This document shows, one piece after another, positions 55,381 to 64,000 of a stretch of DNA of 64,000 nt. Every line of letters begins with the position of its first letter. The stretch's first letter is position 1. The stretch comes from Aurelia coerulea (Eukaryota > Cnidaria > Scyphozoa > Semaeostomeae > Ulmaridae), in assembly GCA_039566865.1 (NCBI GenBank), contig CM076943.1, positions 20,246,501 through 20,310,500 of the forward strand. The letters run 5' to 3'. Under the pieces are notes generated by a model. It searched no databases and was not told the DNA's origin. It saw only the letters and a list, made by a program, of their open reading frames with translations. The translations under genes and the position numbers were made by a program.

Positions 55381-56029
55381 TCCGCTATCTCTGGGAAGAT
55401 GCCTTTTTGCTGAAATTACAAAAGCGGCGTTTTTACTGCAGCTGCCCAAGGATTTGCTTCCGCTCAAGTAAGGTTGGTGCGTCATCAAAGTCAAAACATA
55501 TCTGGATAGCGTCAAGAAAAAACACTGCAAATGTGAATTCAGCTTCAGAACTGCTATCTTTTTGAGGTCAAACTGTTGATAAATTATTCCTTCGCTAGCC
55601 ATTACAGTTATAAACAGAGATTGTAAAAAATGCGATTATACTTTTACGCTAAATATCCCAGTCCCGCGCCTTCAAATTGTAACAACACGTGGTATTCTCA
55701 ACGTTGTATTTATATAAGTTAAATTGGATTTCAACTACGTGCAAACTGTCGCACGTGATACATTTTCAACTGATCATTTGGTTGGCTAACTTTATAGAAA
55801 CGTCAATCAAATAGCGAGATTCTTTGTTTTAGAACAATAGGCAAATAGCACACGATCACGCGATATTTTGCAAATAGAGAAGAGCCTCCACTGTACTGCA
55901 CAAACGTTACCCGGGGTGATAAGATTCAAATAAAAAACTGTTGAAAAGAACAGCGAAGTAAAAATTAAAGTAATTTTTGAAAGGTGAGTCGATCATTTCG
56001 AATTGGTGAGAAAAACGGATGCAAATCAT
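55381..56029. other. Stretch without a recognisable gene
   Basis: No feature recognised. Confidence 0.3.
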
Positions 56030-56160
56030 GTTATGTGCGTGTGTGCCATAAAAAAGTACCAAATCTCAAAAGCAACAATAAATCGTGCATTGGATCGATT
56101 TTGAAGATAAATCGCTTAATCTTTAGTCAAAATTCAAAGATATACTCTCCGATTTTCTTT
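56030..56160 (+). repeat. Half copy of the 4436-type foldback
   Basis: GCAACAATAAATCGTGCATTGGATCGATTTTGAAG-type sequence matches the arm of 4436-5039 (about 75%). Degenerate, with only one arm present. Confidence 0.5.
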
Positions 56161-56925
56161 GGTGGGCTGCTTCCCAAGTTATCAGCGATTTCTTGAAAAT
56201 TACTACTTTGCAAACAGTTTATGGATAAAAGGCATCACAGCCTTGTTTTTTCCCAATTATCCTCGAAACCTTCTCTAAATATCATATTTGGAGACGTGTA
56301 TCTCTAAATAACAAAGATTTTCCACAGAAATTCAAAAGCAAAAATAGAACGTATTCTCGAGTTACCAACCATATTGTTTCAATTATAATTATTATTGTTG
56401 CTTTCCTTGATAAATCGTGCCGAACTCTCAAATGTTGTCAAAACATAAAACATCTTACTCGTGAATTCTATCAACATTTTAACCAATACTTTGGTAAACT
56501 AATATCAAAGGGAGCAGACTTCTTCCACGGCAAATGTCAAAATACATCAGGTGGTAACAATGACCTCTTTTGAGCAGCCATTTCAATTACCACACTATTA
56601 CTTTCACACACAAAGATAAACTGTGGTCTCTTGGTAATTATTGCTTTAAATCTAACAGATTTGTGGCAATGAGAAAACACTGTTCTCATGATTTGAAGAC
56701 TGTTTTTGCATAGACCTGGCTGGCAGCCTTGACATCAAAAGTTCATCCTACAATTAAGAAAGACTCAATACGATGATTACGTTTATCTTCTTTTCTAGGT
56801 CAAAGATTTATCACTAATGAGCTTCAAACACCAGGTTTCCATATGACCACTGCAATTATCTGCAAAAGGTTTTTGGGTGGCTTTACCACCTAGGTCACCC
56901 CTGACGGGGTACTGTACAGGGTGTC
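56161..56925. other. Stretch without a recognisable gene
   Basis: No feature recognised. Confidence 0.3.
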
Positions 56926-57477
56926 TAGACTTATGACGATGAGTCCCTTGTATCCCTGCGGTACCTTGCTCACAGGGACTCATAATGAAACAGTCAAAAA
57001 CCTGACCCTATCTTCTGCATTCGATTGATCGAATCTGGATCGAACGACTGCTTCGGCTCTGTTCAACGGTCACTCCTCAGAAAGGAAATGCGATAGAAAC
57101 CACGGAAAGCAGACACTTAATCAACAAAACTTGGCATTCATCTGAAGAAGAAAGTTCACTTTACCTGGTGAGTGCAAAATAAGTCTTTTAATGCTGCAAT
57201 TTCCATGTTTTTAAGACCAAGACATATGAGAGAAATCTTCAAGTACCTGCTGCAGCAACTTCCTTCAAATTTAGTCAACTGCGTCAATCGAATTGGAGGT
57301 TCGAAACTGATTGTTCTTTGCCAAATCTCGCAATCTGATTGGTATGCTAGGAATCCCAGCATATTAGGCCTAATAGGGTCAGGTTTTTCAGAGTAATATC
57401 ATGAGTCTCTGTTGACTGAAGCGCCATCAAGAAGTCAAAGAGCACAGGGAAACAAGAGACTCATCGTCATAAGTCTA
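56926..57477. mobile_element. Mutator-like family C element
   Basis: 552 bp, terminal repeats TAGACTTATGACGATGAGTC / GACTCATCGTCATAAGTCTA, perfect 9-bp duplication CAGGGTGTC (56917-56925 and 57478-57486). The duplication plus CCAAAATAAATG at 57487 resembles the end of the TA-flanked CCGGGTGTCCC family, so it may have hit such an element. It is non-coding. Confidence 0.9.
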
Positions 57478-57554
57478 CAGGGTGTCCCAAAATAAATGTG
57501 TCCCGTTTGTGTGGCTGCTGTGAAGGGGGAGTGACATAAAACGTCCGGTTTTTG

Positions 57555-57847
57555 CCCGGGGGGGGGGTATATGACTTGTGGATGGACGGGGGTCTGCCGC
57601 CCGGTTTTCAGAAAGCTACCCTCTTCTAATTACCGAAACTTGCTTTTGATACCCACTTTTATGATGAATTTTAGCGGAAAACTGCCCATTTTAACCATTT
57701 ATTGCGAATTTCAGCGAAACTCCACCCATGTTTATGGAAAATCTGCCGAAAAAGGACCCTTGTTTAGAGAATTTTAGGCCCAAAAACCCACCCATATGGG
57801 TGGCACATACCCGTACCCTAAACATGTTATGTGCCCCCCCCCCCTCC
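57555..57847. mobile_element. G-run-ended element, 293 bp
   Basis: Left end CCCGGGGGGGGGGTATATGA, right end ATGTGCCCCCCCCCCCTCC. 8-bp duplication GGTTTTTG / GGCTTTTG (57547-57554 and 57848-57855, one mismatch). The interior has ACCCATTTT / AGCGAAA-type degenerate repeats. Confidence 0.7.
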
Positions 57848-57855
57848 GGCTTTTG

Positions 57856-58871
57856 CACAGTGGCAAAGGATAGGCTTCGACTTAGAGTTTAACACCTTGG
57901 TTGAGTCAATGTGACAGGTGGTTGGTAATTTACGGCACAGTGAAGTAAAAAAGTGACTGCTTCAAAGCAGCTGAGCAGTAAGTGTTTTAATTACACCCAT
58001 AAAACACGAGAATGAACCACCTCCCAATCGGCTTCTAACCTAAACAAATGAAACGCTCGAGGCAGATCTTTAGATACATCCTTCCTCTTTCCATATATGC
58101 TAATGTTGCTCTCAAAAACCATTTCTGGAAGTGCTGGAAGGCACGGCAAGCCAGCCAGCTAGCCACCGGGTTTAGGAGCAACTTTGCGTCCTTGTATGTT
58201 TCTTTCTTTGTTTCTTTCTTTTTTATTACTAGTTGAGAGAATTTCCTTTGTCTGCTATCTCTAATCACTTTGAAACCCATTGTCAATCAAAGGCAACTGA
58301 TGCTATTGTCTTGAAAAATATGTCCATATTTGCCAAAAGTAGATCAGTCTCAAAATATCATGTTTTCAGAGATATACGTATGAATAATACCAGAATTGTG
58401 AACCAAATTTTCTAGCACAACTGTAAAATCTCTCTTCAGCTCTAGGAGGGTTCTTCAATTCATAGCTCCTGAAGAGTCTTTTCGTGCTTTATCATTCCAA
58501 ATAAAGTTGATAACGTTTTATAATTTGCCGCAATCCCGCGAAATCCATGCACATGAATATGCCATCAATTCTTATATTGTTCTAAACGCATTAAATCATA
58601 CTTTGAAAAATATAATTCATTTTGAAACAGATCTGGCTCGGAATTGGTCAAAACTACGACAAAAATCCATCATTTGGGTCTAGTCTCCAGTCACAGTAAT
58701 CATTATTCTGTCTGACATGTCCCAGCCAGCTGTCAACTCAACATTAAGCACATTCTTTCCTGGACTTATGAGAACTTTGAAATGACCTGCATATCAGACT
58801 TACACAACCGTTACTAAGTGATACAATCAAGCAGGATGATTCGGCTCAAGGGGAAAGGAGGGTAAAGGCCA
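57856..58871. other. Stretch without a recognisable gene
   Basis: A TTTCTTTCTTTGTTTCTTTC run lies at 58199-58218. ORFs here lack family features. Confidence 0.35.
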
Positions 58872-59182
58872 CCACCACCAAGTACTGCATTAATCATGTG
58901 AAAAGTCTCTTGAAAGTTTTTGAAAGGCAGTATCAGACAGACTTTAAATCTTTTTTTCAAAATGATTGCGTTAGTTTGAAGATACGTCTTTGCACTTCAC
59001 AAAGGAACAAACCAGACATTCATATCTCTTGTGATTGTTCGGATATACGTAAATTTTGGAAGGTTACTTTTTGGTGGCTTGGGTGAAGCCACAAAGAAAA
59101 CTGCAGACAATAATGGACACGTGTCTAAACTAAACCAATGGTGTTTACACAAATTTTACAATGTGGAGACGTGGCCCCTATA
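58872..59182. repeat. Decayed relative of the TTAA MITE at 26810
   Basis: TTTTTGGTGGCTTGGGTGAA and TGGTGTTTACACAAATTT near 59066-59157 match the reverse complement of the right part of 26810-27113. The ends are eroded. Confidence 0.5.
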
Positions 59183-59411
59183 ATGCCTTGCCCTTTGCCA
59201 ATCATGATCCAAAAGTAGATTCCTATCACTTTCTATTTCCATCAATGGAAATCTGAGAAAGCAATCAATTTGTATATACTTCAAAATAACAGAGCCAGTG
59301 ACAAAATCTTTTGTATGCAGTTGTACTACTTTTTGCATTTATGGCACAAATTTTTCATGGCACAAAATATGTTAAAGAATTCAAAAGACGTTCTATCAAG
59401 AGATTGATTAC

Positions 59412-59453
59412 CTGACCTGAAGTGGGTGTAAACAAACCCTTAGGATTTTGTCT
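59412..59453 (-). CDS. Candidate 42-nt minus-strand exon (weak)
   Basis: Minus-strand acceptor CTTTCCGTTACAG and donor GGTCAG|GTAATC bound the frame RQNPKGLFTPTSGQ, phases 0 and 0. Too short for more support. Unrecognised. Confidence 0.2.
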
Positions 59454-59986
59454 CTGTAACGGAAAGTAGTAACATTATGTAGCACCTCACATTTACTTAT
59501 TCTTGCTTGAAATTGAACTGCATTGGTCAGCTGTTGCTGAAGTGATGTCTTCATTCAACTATCATAGACTTGTTCTAAATGTGATGATTTTAAAACAATC
59601 TAACAAGTTGCAAAAACTTTTAAAGAGCTTTGTATTCTTTGCATTGTTTGAAGTAACCTCAACTTAGCCATATCAAATTTTCCATCCAAAAATTTTCACC
59701 AACTTCACTTTCTAACATGAAAAGACTCTGCTGGGAGTAAAGATTGTTATGAAAATAATAATTAAGCCAATCATTCATGATAATCCTATTTTATAAAATA
59801 TTGGATTTCTTTAATGTAAACATTTCTAAATTTTTCATCCAAACATTCTGGAAATTGAATGGCTCTGCCATAATGTAAGAATACCACATTAGCTTGATTT
59901 CAAAGGTATTTTTGTGGGGCAGATCTTCAGTAAATACAACAGCATTGAATCAATCAATTCCCCCAGCATTGAAACAAACTTCCTTG
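59454..59986. other. Stretch without a recognisable gene
   Basis: AT-rich, nothing recognised. Confidence 0.3.
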
Positions 59987-60103
59987 CGATTACGAGGTCC
60001 ATGCTGGAAAATATTTGGACCGCAGTTTGACGTACGGACCGAACGCAGTGAGGTCCGTACAATGAACTAAGGTCCAAATATTTTCCAGCATGGATCGAGT
60101 AAT
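59987..60103. mobile_element. Hairpin element, CCATGCTGGAAAATATTTGG
   Basis: Arms CCATGCTGGAAAATATTTGG (59999) and CCAAATATTTTCCAGCATGG (60074) pair perfectly. Outer CGATTACGAGGT / GATCGAGTAATCG pair imperfectly. The loop has a second hairpin around CGGACC / GGTCCG. Confidence 0.8.
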
Positions 60104-60423
60104 CGTTTAATAAAGGCTTTATTATATGGCAGAACCTTTTGAGAACGTTGTTTATAGTATCGTACTTTTCTGTTGTGTCTTTGATCCTGTGCATCACTGT
60201 AGTTGCTCGTTGCAACGTTAACGATATTGGCATTTTCTTCGTGTATAATTGCAAGTTCGTCTTCAAAGTTTACAGAAAAGAAATCTTCGATGAATAAGCT
60301 AAACTTTGGCTTACACTTCTTACGGCCTAAGCCTACACAAGAAGGTCCTCCCTTGTTGTTGATTTTAAGGCAACGCCCGGTCCAATACGGCTTCGAACGA
60401 AAAATACGGCTTTTACGGACCGA
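60067..60423 (-). CDS. ATG-less open frame, unrecognised (exon or element ORF)
   Basis: A 118-codon minus-strand frame with no methionine start. The part outside repeats reads NNKGGPSCVGLGRKKCKPKF, SLFIEDFFSVNFEDELAIIH and continues to KRLLDP, then enters the hairpin element at 59987-60103, where it stops. Its upstream end overlaps a second small foldback (60370-60490). Charged, protein-like, with no membrane segment. It may be a terminal exon whose end was rewritten by a MITE, or a fragment of an unknown transposon protein. Confidence 0.35.
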   Translation of the reverse strand, partial: SVRKSRIFRSKPYWTGRCLKINNKGGPSCVGLGRKKCKPKFSLFIEDFFSVNFEDELAIIHEENANIVNVATSNYSDAQDQRHNRKVRYYKQRSQKVLPYNKAFIKRLLDPCWKIFGP

Positions 60424-60490
60424 TCAAGAACCAATCGAATTCCTGCGTTGCCGGTCCGAGGAGCCGTATTTTCGAACGCCGTATACTAAA
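60370..60490. mobile_element. Small foldback
   Basis: CAACGCCCGGTCCAATACGG (60371) pairs imperfectly with GCGTTGCCGGTCCGAGGAG (60442), and AATACGGC / GCCGTATT motifs repeat in both orientations. Confidence 0.6.
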
Positions 60491-61742
60491 TTCAATTATT
60501 CTGCCAGGATCTATTCTGAACACTAATAAGTTCATATTCAAAGTGGATACTGAAATTTTCCCAATAAAATCATCTAAACATTGATGTAATGGCTCACAAA
60601 AACTCCAACAGCTAGAAGAGCAAAATTTCTCAAATACAACCTCCTGGGAATTGGTCTGCCACAAGCCACTCAATTGGCTTTGATCTCACCTTCTTCTCAT
60701 AAACAATGCCTTTTGATAATAAATGCATCATTTTAATAAATCACTAGTAAAAAAAATAGTGTTTACCACCTATAAACCAATCAATGATCCCTTGCATTCA
60801 ATGCTGCATGTATCTGATATTTAATAAATCATTTCAAAAAGAAAAGATGACAGATCAAAAGTTTTCAAATGGTTTACTATATTTTTGAAATTCTGAAATA
60901 TAACATACTAGCATCATCCCAGATGCATGGAGCTTTTCAAAATAATGAAAGGTATGAAGGAAAAGTGTCAACTAAATGAATATTTTTCTATTGAATCTTT
61001 GTCCATTTGTAAAAAGTGTATTCTAACATAAGCAGCATAATTTATCAAAAATATTCTACCTAAAATCAAACTTTACCTGAGAAAAAAGAAAGACATTTTA
61101 CAAATGGATGATAAGTTGCATTGCAGCCACCCCTTCCATGTCTATTTTGCACAAATAGTCTATAATGAGTGAACTTTGTCTTATTTTCAGTAAAAATCTA
61201 ACAAATCTTCAAACGAACACAAACAACACAACAATGGAAGCTATCATGTCAATCAATTGATCCTTCCAATCCTAATAACATTTGAATCTTTGATTCCAAA
61301 TTTCTAATCAGTCAATATGGAGCACAACATTGACAATGCTGAATTTTAAAAAGCATTGCAAAGACACTTGATAACCAAACTAACAGATAACAGTAATAAA
61401 AACATAACATCCCCAGCTTGAAATAATAAAAAAATTTAAGTGCAACCAATGATCTCATTAATATAATACTTTGCAGGTACAATAGGCTAAAATCACTTCA
61501 AAAATTTAAATTATTTAGTTGATACAGGCACAATTTGAAACTCCAAACTTTTGATGGTATCAAAACTTTAAACAGTGCATTTAGGCCAATCAACCTTGTT
61601 TCAAAAGCACTATTCCTTTTTATTTCTTACATATTCAAATGAGGCTATTTTGACATTTTCAGTCAGGAATCACACAACAGAACCATAGGGCTAGCCAGTG
61701 GAGAGCTTGATTTTTTAATTTCTTGAGATCCGTTAAAAAACG
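60491..61742. other. AT-rich stretch without a recognisable gene
   Basis: No ORF or repeat worth reporting. Confidence 0.4.
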
Positions 61743-62007
61743 TTGCAGGGGGGGGGGGGAAGCGGTAGATATGGAACTTTTATGATAACTGGTTTTCCCT
61801 TTGAAGTGTTGTTATTGAAAATTTTGAGAAATGTCTTAAAATTCAATTTCAAATCATATCTTTTCCTTCCTCGTAAATTGATATATCATGTACTTTTCTG
61901 TTTTCCTTGTGCAAAAATGTCCTCTGTTACGAAAAGTGCTGCTTGCGATGATTGCTTTTCCAAAAAAATCAAAATAAATCATGATAATAAAAAGGGTGTC
62001 TCCTAAG
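61743..62007. other. G-run start and unrecognised sequence before the LTR element
   Basis: A G-run (AGGGGGGGGGGGGAAGC) at about 61747 looks like a G-run-ended terminus. The ORF from 61743 to 62006 is unrecognised. The LTR element at 62008 follows directly. Confidence 0.35.
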
Positions 62008-62193
62008 TGTTGTAGTCGAGCATTCATTGATAAATGGTTCAGAATTTAGGAGAAGCGACGAAGAAATAAACCAGCTATCAACAGGAAGACTTTCAAGTGC
62101 GAAAACACAATCCTTATGAGGCTAACACCAAAACGAGGTTATTATGGGTCATAGGACCCAACAAACAACAACATGAAACTATAAACTACAACA
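62008..62193 (-). repeat. 3' LTR (186 bp)
   Basis: TGTTGTAGTCGAGCATTC to TATAAACTACAACA. Ends are TG...CA with palindromic TGTTGTAG/CTACAACA. Identical to the copy at 63682-63867 by eye. Confidence 0.95.
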
Positions 62194-62207
62194 TTTCCCT
62201 TTTTCTT
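62194..62207 (-). other. Polypurine tract
   Basis: Minus-strand AAGAAAAAGGGAAA directly abuts the 3' LTR, the expected primer for plus-strand DNA synthesis. Confidence 0.85.
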
Positions 62208-62215
62208 AAAAGTTC

Positions 62216-63697
62216 TTACACATAATCTTTAAAACGCTCTGGCCTCTTTACTGTCCTCCCTGATCTGGTCTTAATGTTCACAGTAGTTTGTTCCCTTTCT
62301 GTGTCATCTTCAATAACATTGCTCTCTGTTGTTCCATTATCTTCAATAGCATTGTTCTCTGTTTCAGGAATATCAAATATCAGATCCTCAGGAGGTGAAC
62401 ACTCAAATTTCTCTTTCATAGGCATCATGTGTTTGCGATTTCTTCGAATAGTAGTCCCTTTATCCGTTTCTAATACATAAGATCTATCATTCTCATGATT
62501 GTCAATGATTTTAGCTTTCCTTGACCAGTCTTTGCCATCATGCAACCTGACAGTTTGTCCTGGTTTCAGTACTGGTAGGTCTTTTGCTCTGGAATTGTAT
62601 TTTTCAGCAACATTTTTTCTCATGTCTCTTGAGTAGAGCTTTATCTTTTTGTTGCCTACTAGAGTTGGCAGTGTTGTTCTTGGATTACGATTCATCAACA
62701 GGAATGCAGGTGAAACTGCACTATTCTTGACTGGAGTAGTGCGAAGAGCTAATAAAGCTAAATTTACGTCTTCATTGCTGTGCATAGCTTTCTTAAGTGT
62801 TCTTTTCACTGTCTGAATGGTTCTCTCTACTTGCCCATTGCTCTGTGGAAAAAAAGGACTTGAAGAATCATGAAAAAAGTCCCATTCTGTAGCAAAGGTC
62901 TTGTACTCTAATGAAGCAAACTCTGGACCATTGTCTGAAAAGACTATCTTTGGTATACCTTGTCTTGAGAATATCTCCTTTGTAGCTTTAATAACAGTGC
63001 TACTCTCTAAATTAGGTAACTTGCTCAACTCAAAAAACTTTGAGTGATAATCAACTACTATCACATAACATTTGTTCTTTAGGTGGAAACAATCTGTACC
63101 AACTTTGATCCAAGGCTCTGAGGGAATCTCATGGGGTATCAAAGTTTCTCTTTGCTGACGATTTCTATAAGTCATGCACGCATCACAATTAGAGACTAAA
63201 TCAGTTATTTCATTATTCATGTGAGGCCAATAGAATACCTTTCTAGCACGTATTTTGCATTTCTCGATACCAAGATGTCCTTGATGGATCAGTGCACGCA
63301 TTTCTTTCCGCATGGATGATGGGACGATGAGCTGTTCCCCTTTTAACAGAAGGCCTCTAGAAAACGTAATGTTCTCTCTAATATTAAAATAAGATCTTAC
63401 TTCATTTGCAACAAGTTCTTTCACCTCTGGCCATCCATTCATAGTATAGTTCTTCAACAACTGTAATGTGGCATCTTGGGCTGTCTCTTTCTTAAACTGT
63501 TCTAGTCTTGCATCACTTATAGGTAAATTGTTGATAACTGAGTGCACTACAAAATCAAGTTCTTTCTCTGGAATTTCAGTGGCAGAGTCATCTAGAAATG
63601 CTCGACTTAATGCGTCAGCTACTATGACATCTTTCTGGTCCACGATTGTGGGCGTGGGTTCGTATCCCACACCTGACACCATGTTGTAGTCGAGCAT
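62216..63697 (-). CDS. Ty3/gypsy integrase ORF starting in the LTR
   Basis: An intact 493-residue ORF. Residues 1-5 come from the LTR and about 6-17 from the tRNA-like primer site. KDVIVADALSRA (22-33) is the end of RNase H. An HH-CC zinc-binding motif follows (H138, H141, C171, C174), then the integrase core with D202 (GTDCFH), D255 (FSDNGPEF) and E291 (NGQVERT); 35 residues separate D255 and E291, as in D,D-35-E enzymes. A GPY/F-like module covers about 377-425 (LKPGQTVRL to RRNRKHM). An acidic tail ends RSGRTVKRPERF. No chromodomain. All catalytic residues are present, so an integrase of this sequence could be active if translated. The role is insertion of element cDNA into chromosomes. 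The in-frame junction after residue ~20 is the scar of the deletion. Confidence 0.9.
   Translation of the reverse strand: MLDYNMVSGVGYEPTPTIVDQKDVIVADALSRAFLDDSATEIPEKELDFVVHSVINNLPISDARLEQFKKETAQDATLQLLKNYTMNGWPEVKELVANEVRSYFNIRENITFSRGLLLKGEQLIVPSSMRKEMRALIHQGHLGIEKCKIRARKVFYWPHMNNEITDLVSNCDACMTYRNRQQRETLIPHEIPSEPWIKVGTDCFHLKNKCYVIVVDYHSKFFELSKLPNLESSTVIKATKEIFSRQGIPKIVFSDNGPEFASLEYKTFATEWDFFHDSSSPFFPQSNGQVERTIQTVKRTLKKAMHSNEDVNLALLALRTTPVKNSAVSPAFLLMNRNPRTTLPTLVGNKKIKLYSRDMRKNVAEKYNSRAKDLPVLKPGQTVRLHDGKDWSRKAKIIDNHENDRSYVLETDKGTTIRRNRKHMMPMKEKFECSPPEDLIFDIPETENNAIEDNGTTESNVIEDDTEREQTTVNIKTRSGRTVKRPERFKDYV
63650..63681 (-). other. Primer-binding site, extended tRNA-Leu match
   Basis: Minus-strand TGGTGTCAGGTGTGGGAT begins directly at the LTR border and is complementary to a tRNA ending in CCA. 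On the plus strand the segment continues through the whole T-arm (GTGGG TTCGTAT CCCAC) and a few bases of the variable arm, matching animal tRNA-Leu with discriminator A. The match is about 30 nt, longer than the usual 18. Position 58 reads T instead of A. Confidence 0.8.
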
Positions 63698-63867
63698 TCA
63701 TTGATAAATGGTTCAGAATTTAGGAGAAGCGACGAAGAAATAAACCAGCTATCAACAGGAAGACTTTCAAGTGCGAAAACACAATCCTTATGAGGCTAAC
63801 ACCAAAACGAGGTTATTATGGGTCATAGGACCCAACAAACAACAACATGAAACTATAAACTACAACA
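63682..63867 (-). repeat. 5' LTR (186 bp)
   Basis: The same sequence. For the element's minus-strand transcript this is the upstream LTR. It contains the ATG (63695-63697) that opens the integrase ORF, 14 bases before its downstream border. Confidence 0.95.
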
Positions 63868-64000
63868 CTAAGTTTTCTGAGAGTCTGAAGGGCGTGGTCA
63901 GGAGAATTTTTCTGGGGGCTTTACCACCAGACCCCCTAGTGTTTTTCCACCCCAGATTTGTTTTGGGCTGGCAACGACCCTGGGGATAGCAGGGGCTAAA
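63868..64000. other. Flank after the LTR element
   Basis: The duplication CTAAG followed by sequence with an inverted CTGGGGG / CCCCCTAG section (GGGGGCTTTACCACCAGACC). It is probably a further repeat, cut by the window end. Confidence 0.4.

Larger units (their letters stand above)
62008..63867 (-). mobile_element. Ty3/gypsy LTR element, internally deleted, recent
   Basis: An 1860-bp unit on the minus strand with 186-bp LTRs at both ends, a 5-bp target duplication CTAAG (62003-62007 and 63868-63872), a tRNA-Leu-type primer site directly beside the 5' LTR, a polypurine tract beside the 3' LTR, and one intact ORF. Gag, protease, reverse transcriptase and most of RNase H are missing. The two LTRs read identically base by base, so insertion is recent. 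It could only move if proteins were supplied by full-length relatives. Confidence 0.95.

Overview
The window looks like intergenic and intronic DNA of an invertebrate animal, most likely a cnidarian. It is AT-rich, has no bacterial-style gene packing, and carries 5'-truncated non-LTR retrotransposons, a Ty3/gypsy LTR element, tRNA-derived SINEs and many non-autonomous DNA transposons. Short candidate exons with GT-AG borders are scattered between them. The cnidarian assignment is inference from the style of the LINE remnants and of the G-run-ended repeats; no marker gene proves it.

Layout. 1-552 is the 3' end of an unrecognised plus-strand protein with a polyadenylation signal. 0.9-13 kb holds a LINE fragment, three ~520-bp foldback elements, a nested foldback/RTE cluster and TTAA- and TA-flanked MITEs. 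13-24 kb holds a SINE, hAT-like elements (one of 1.8 kb), a G-run-ended element and two well-bordered minus-strand candidate exons. 25-28.3 kb holds two minus-strand copies of one LINE family around a TA-flanked foldback and a TTAA MITE. 28.4-31.4 kb is a 64-bp minisatellite of about 48 units with an 874-bp higher-order period. 32-46 kb mixes hAT and Mutator-like nests, a tandem array, a multi-headed SINE, a LINE tail and more candidate exons. 46-61 kb holds further foldbacks and short arrays. 62.0-63.9 kb is a complete but internally deleted Ty3/gypsy element: two 186-bp LTRs that I read as identical, a CTAAG target duplication, primer site, polypurine tract and an intact 493-residue integrase ORF.

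What ties it together. Target-site duplications are readable by eye for about twenty elements. They fall into clear classes: 9 bp (Mutator-like foldbacks), 8 bp (hAT-like, including G-run-ended elements), TTAA, TA, one possible 3 bp, and 5 bp (LTR). Several elements sit inside others, giving a relative order of insertion. Host coding content is small. Five candidate exons on the minus strand between 45.7 and 18.0 kb have splice sites, and four of their junctions have matching phases, so one large minus-strand gene may span the middle of the window. I could not identify that protein.
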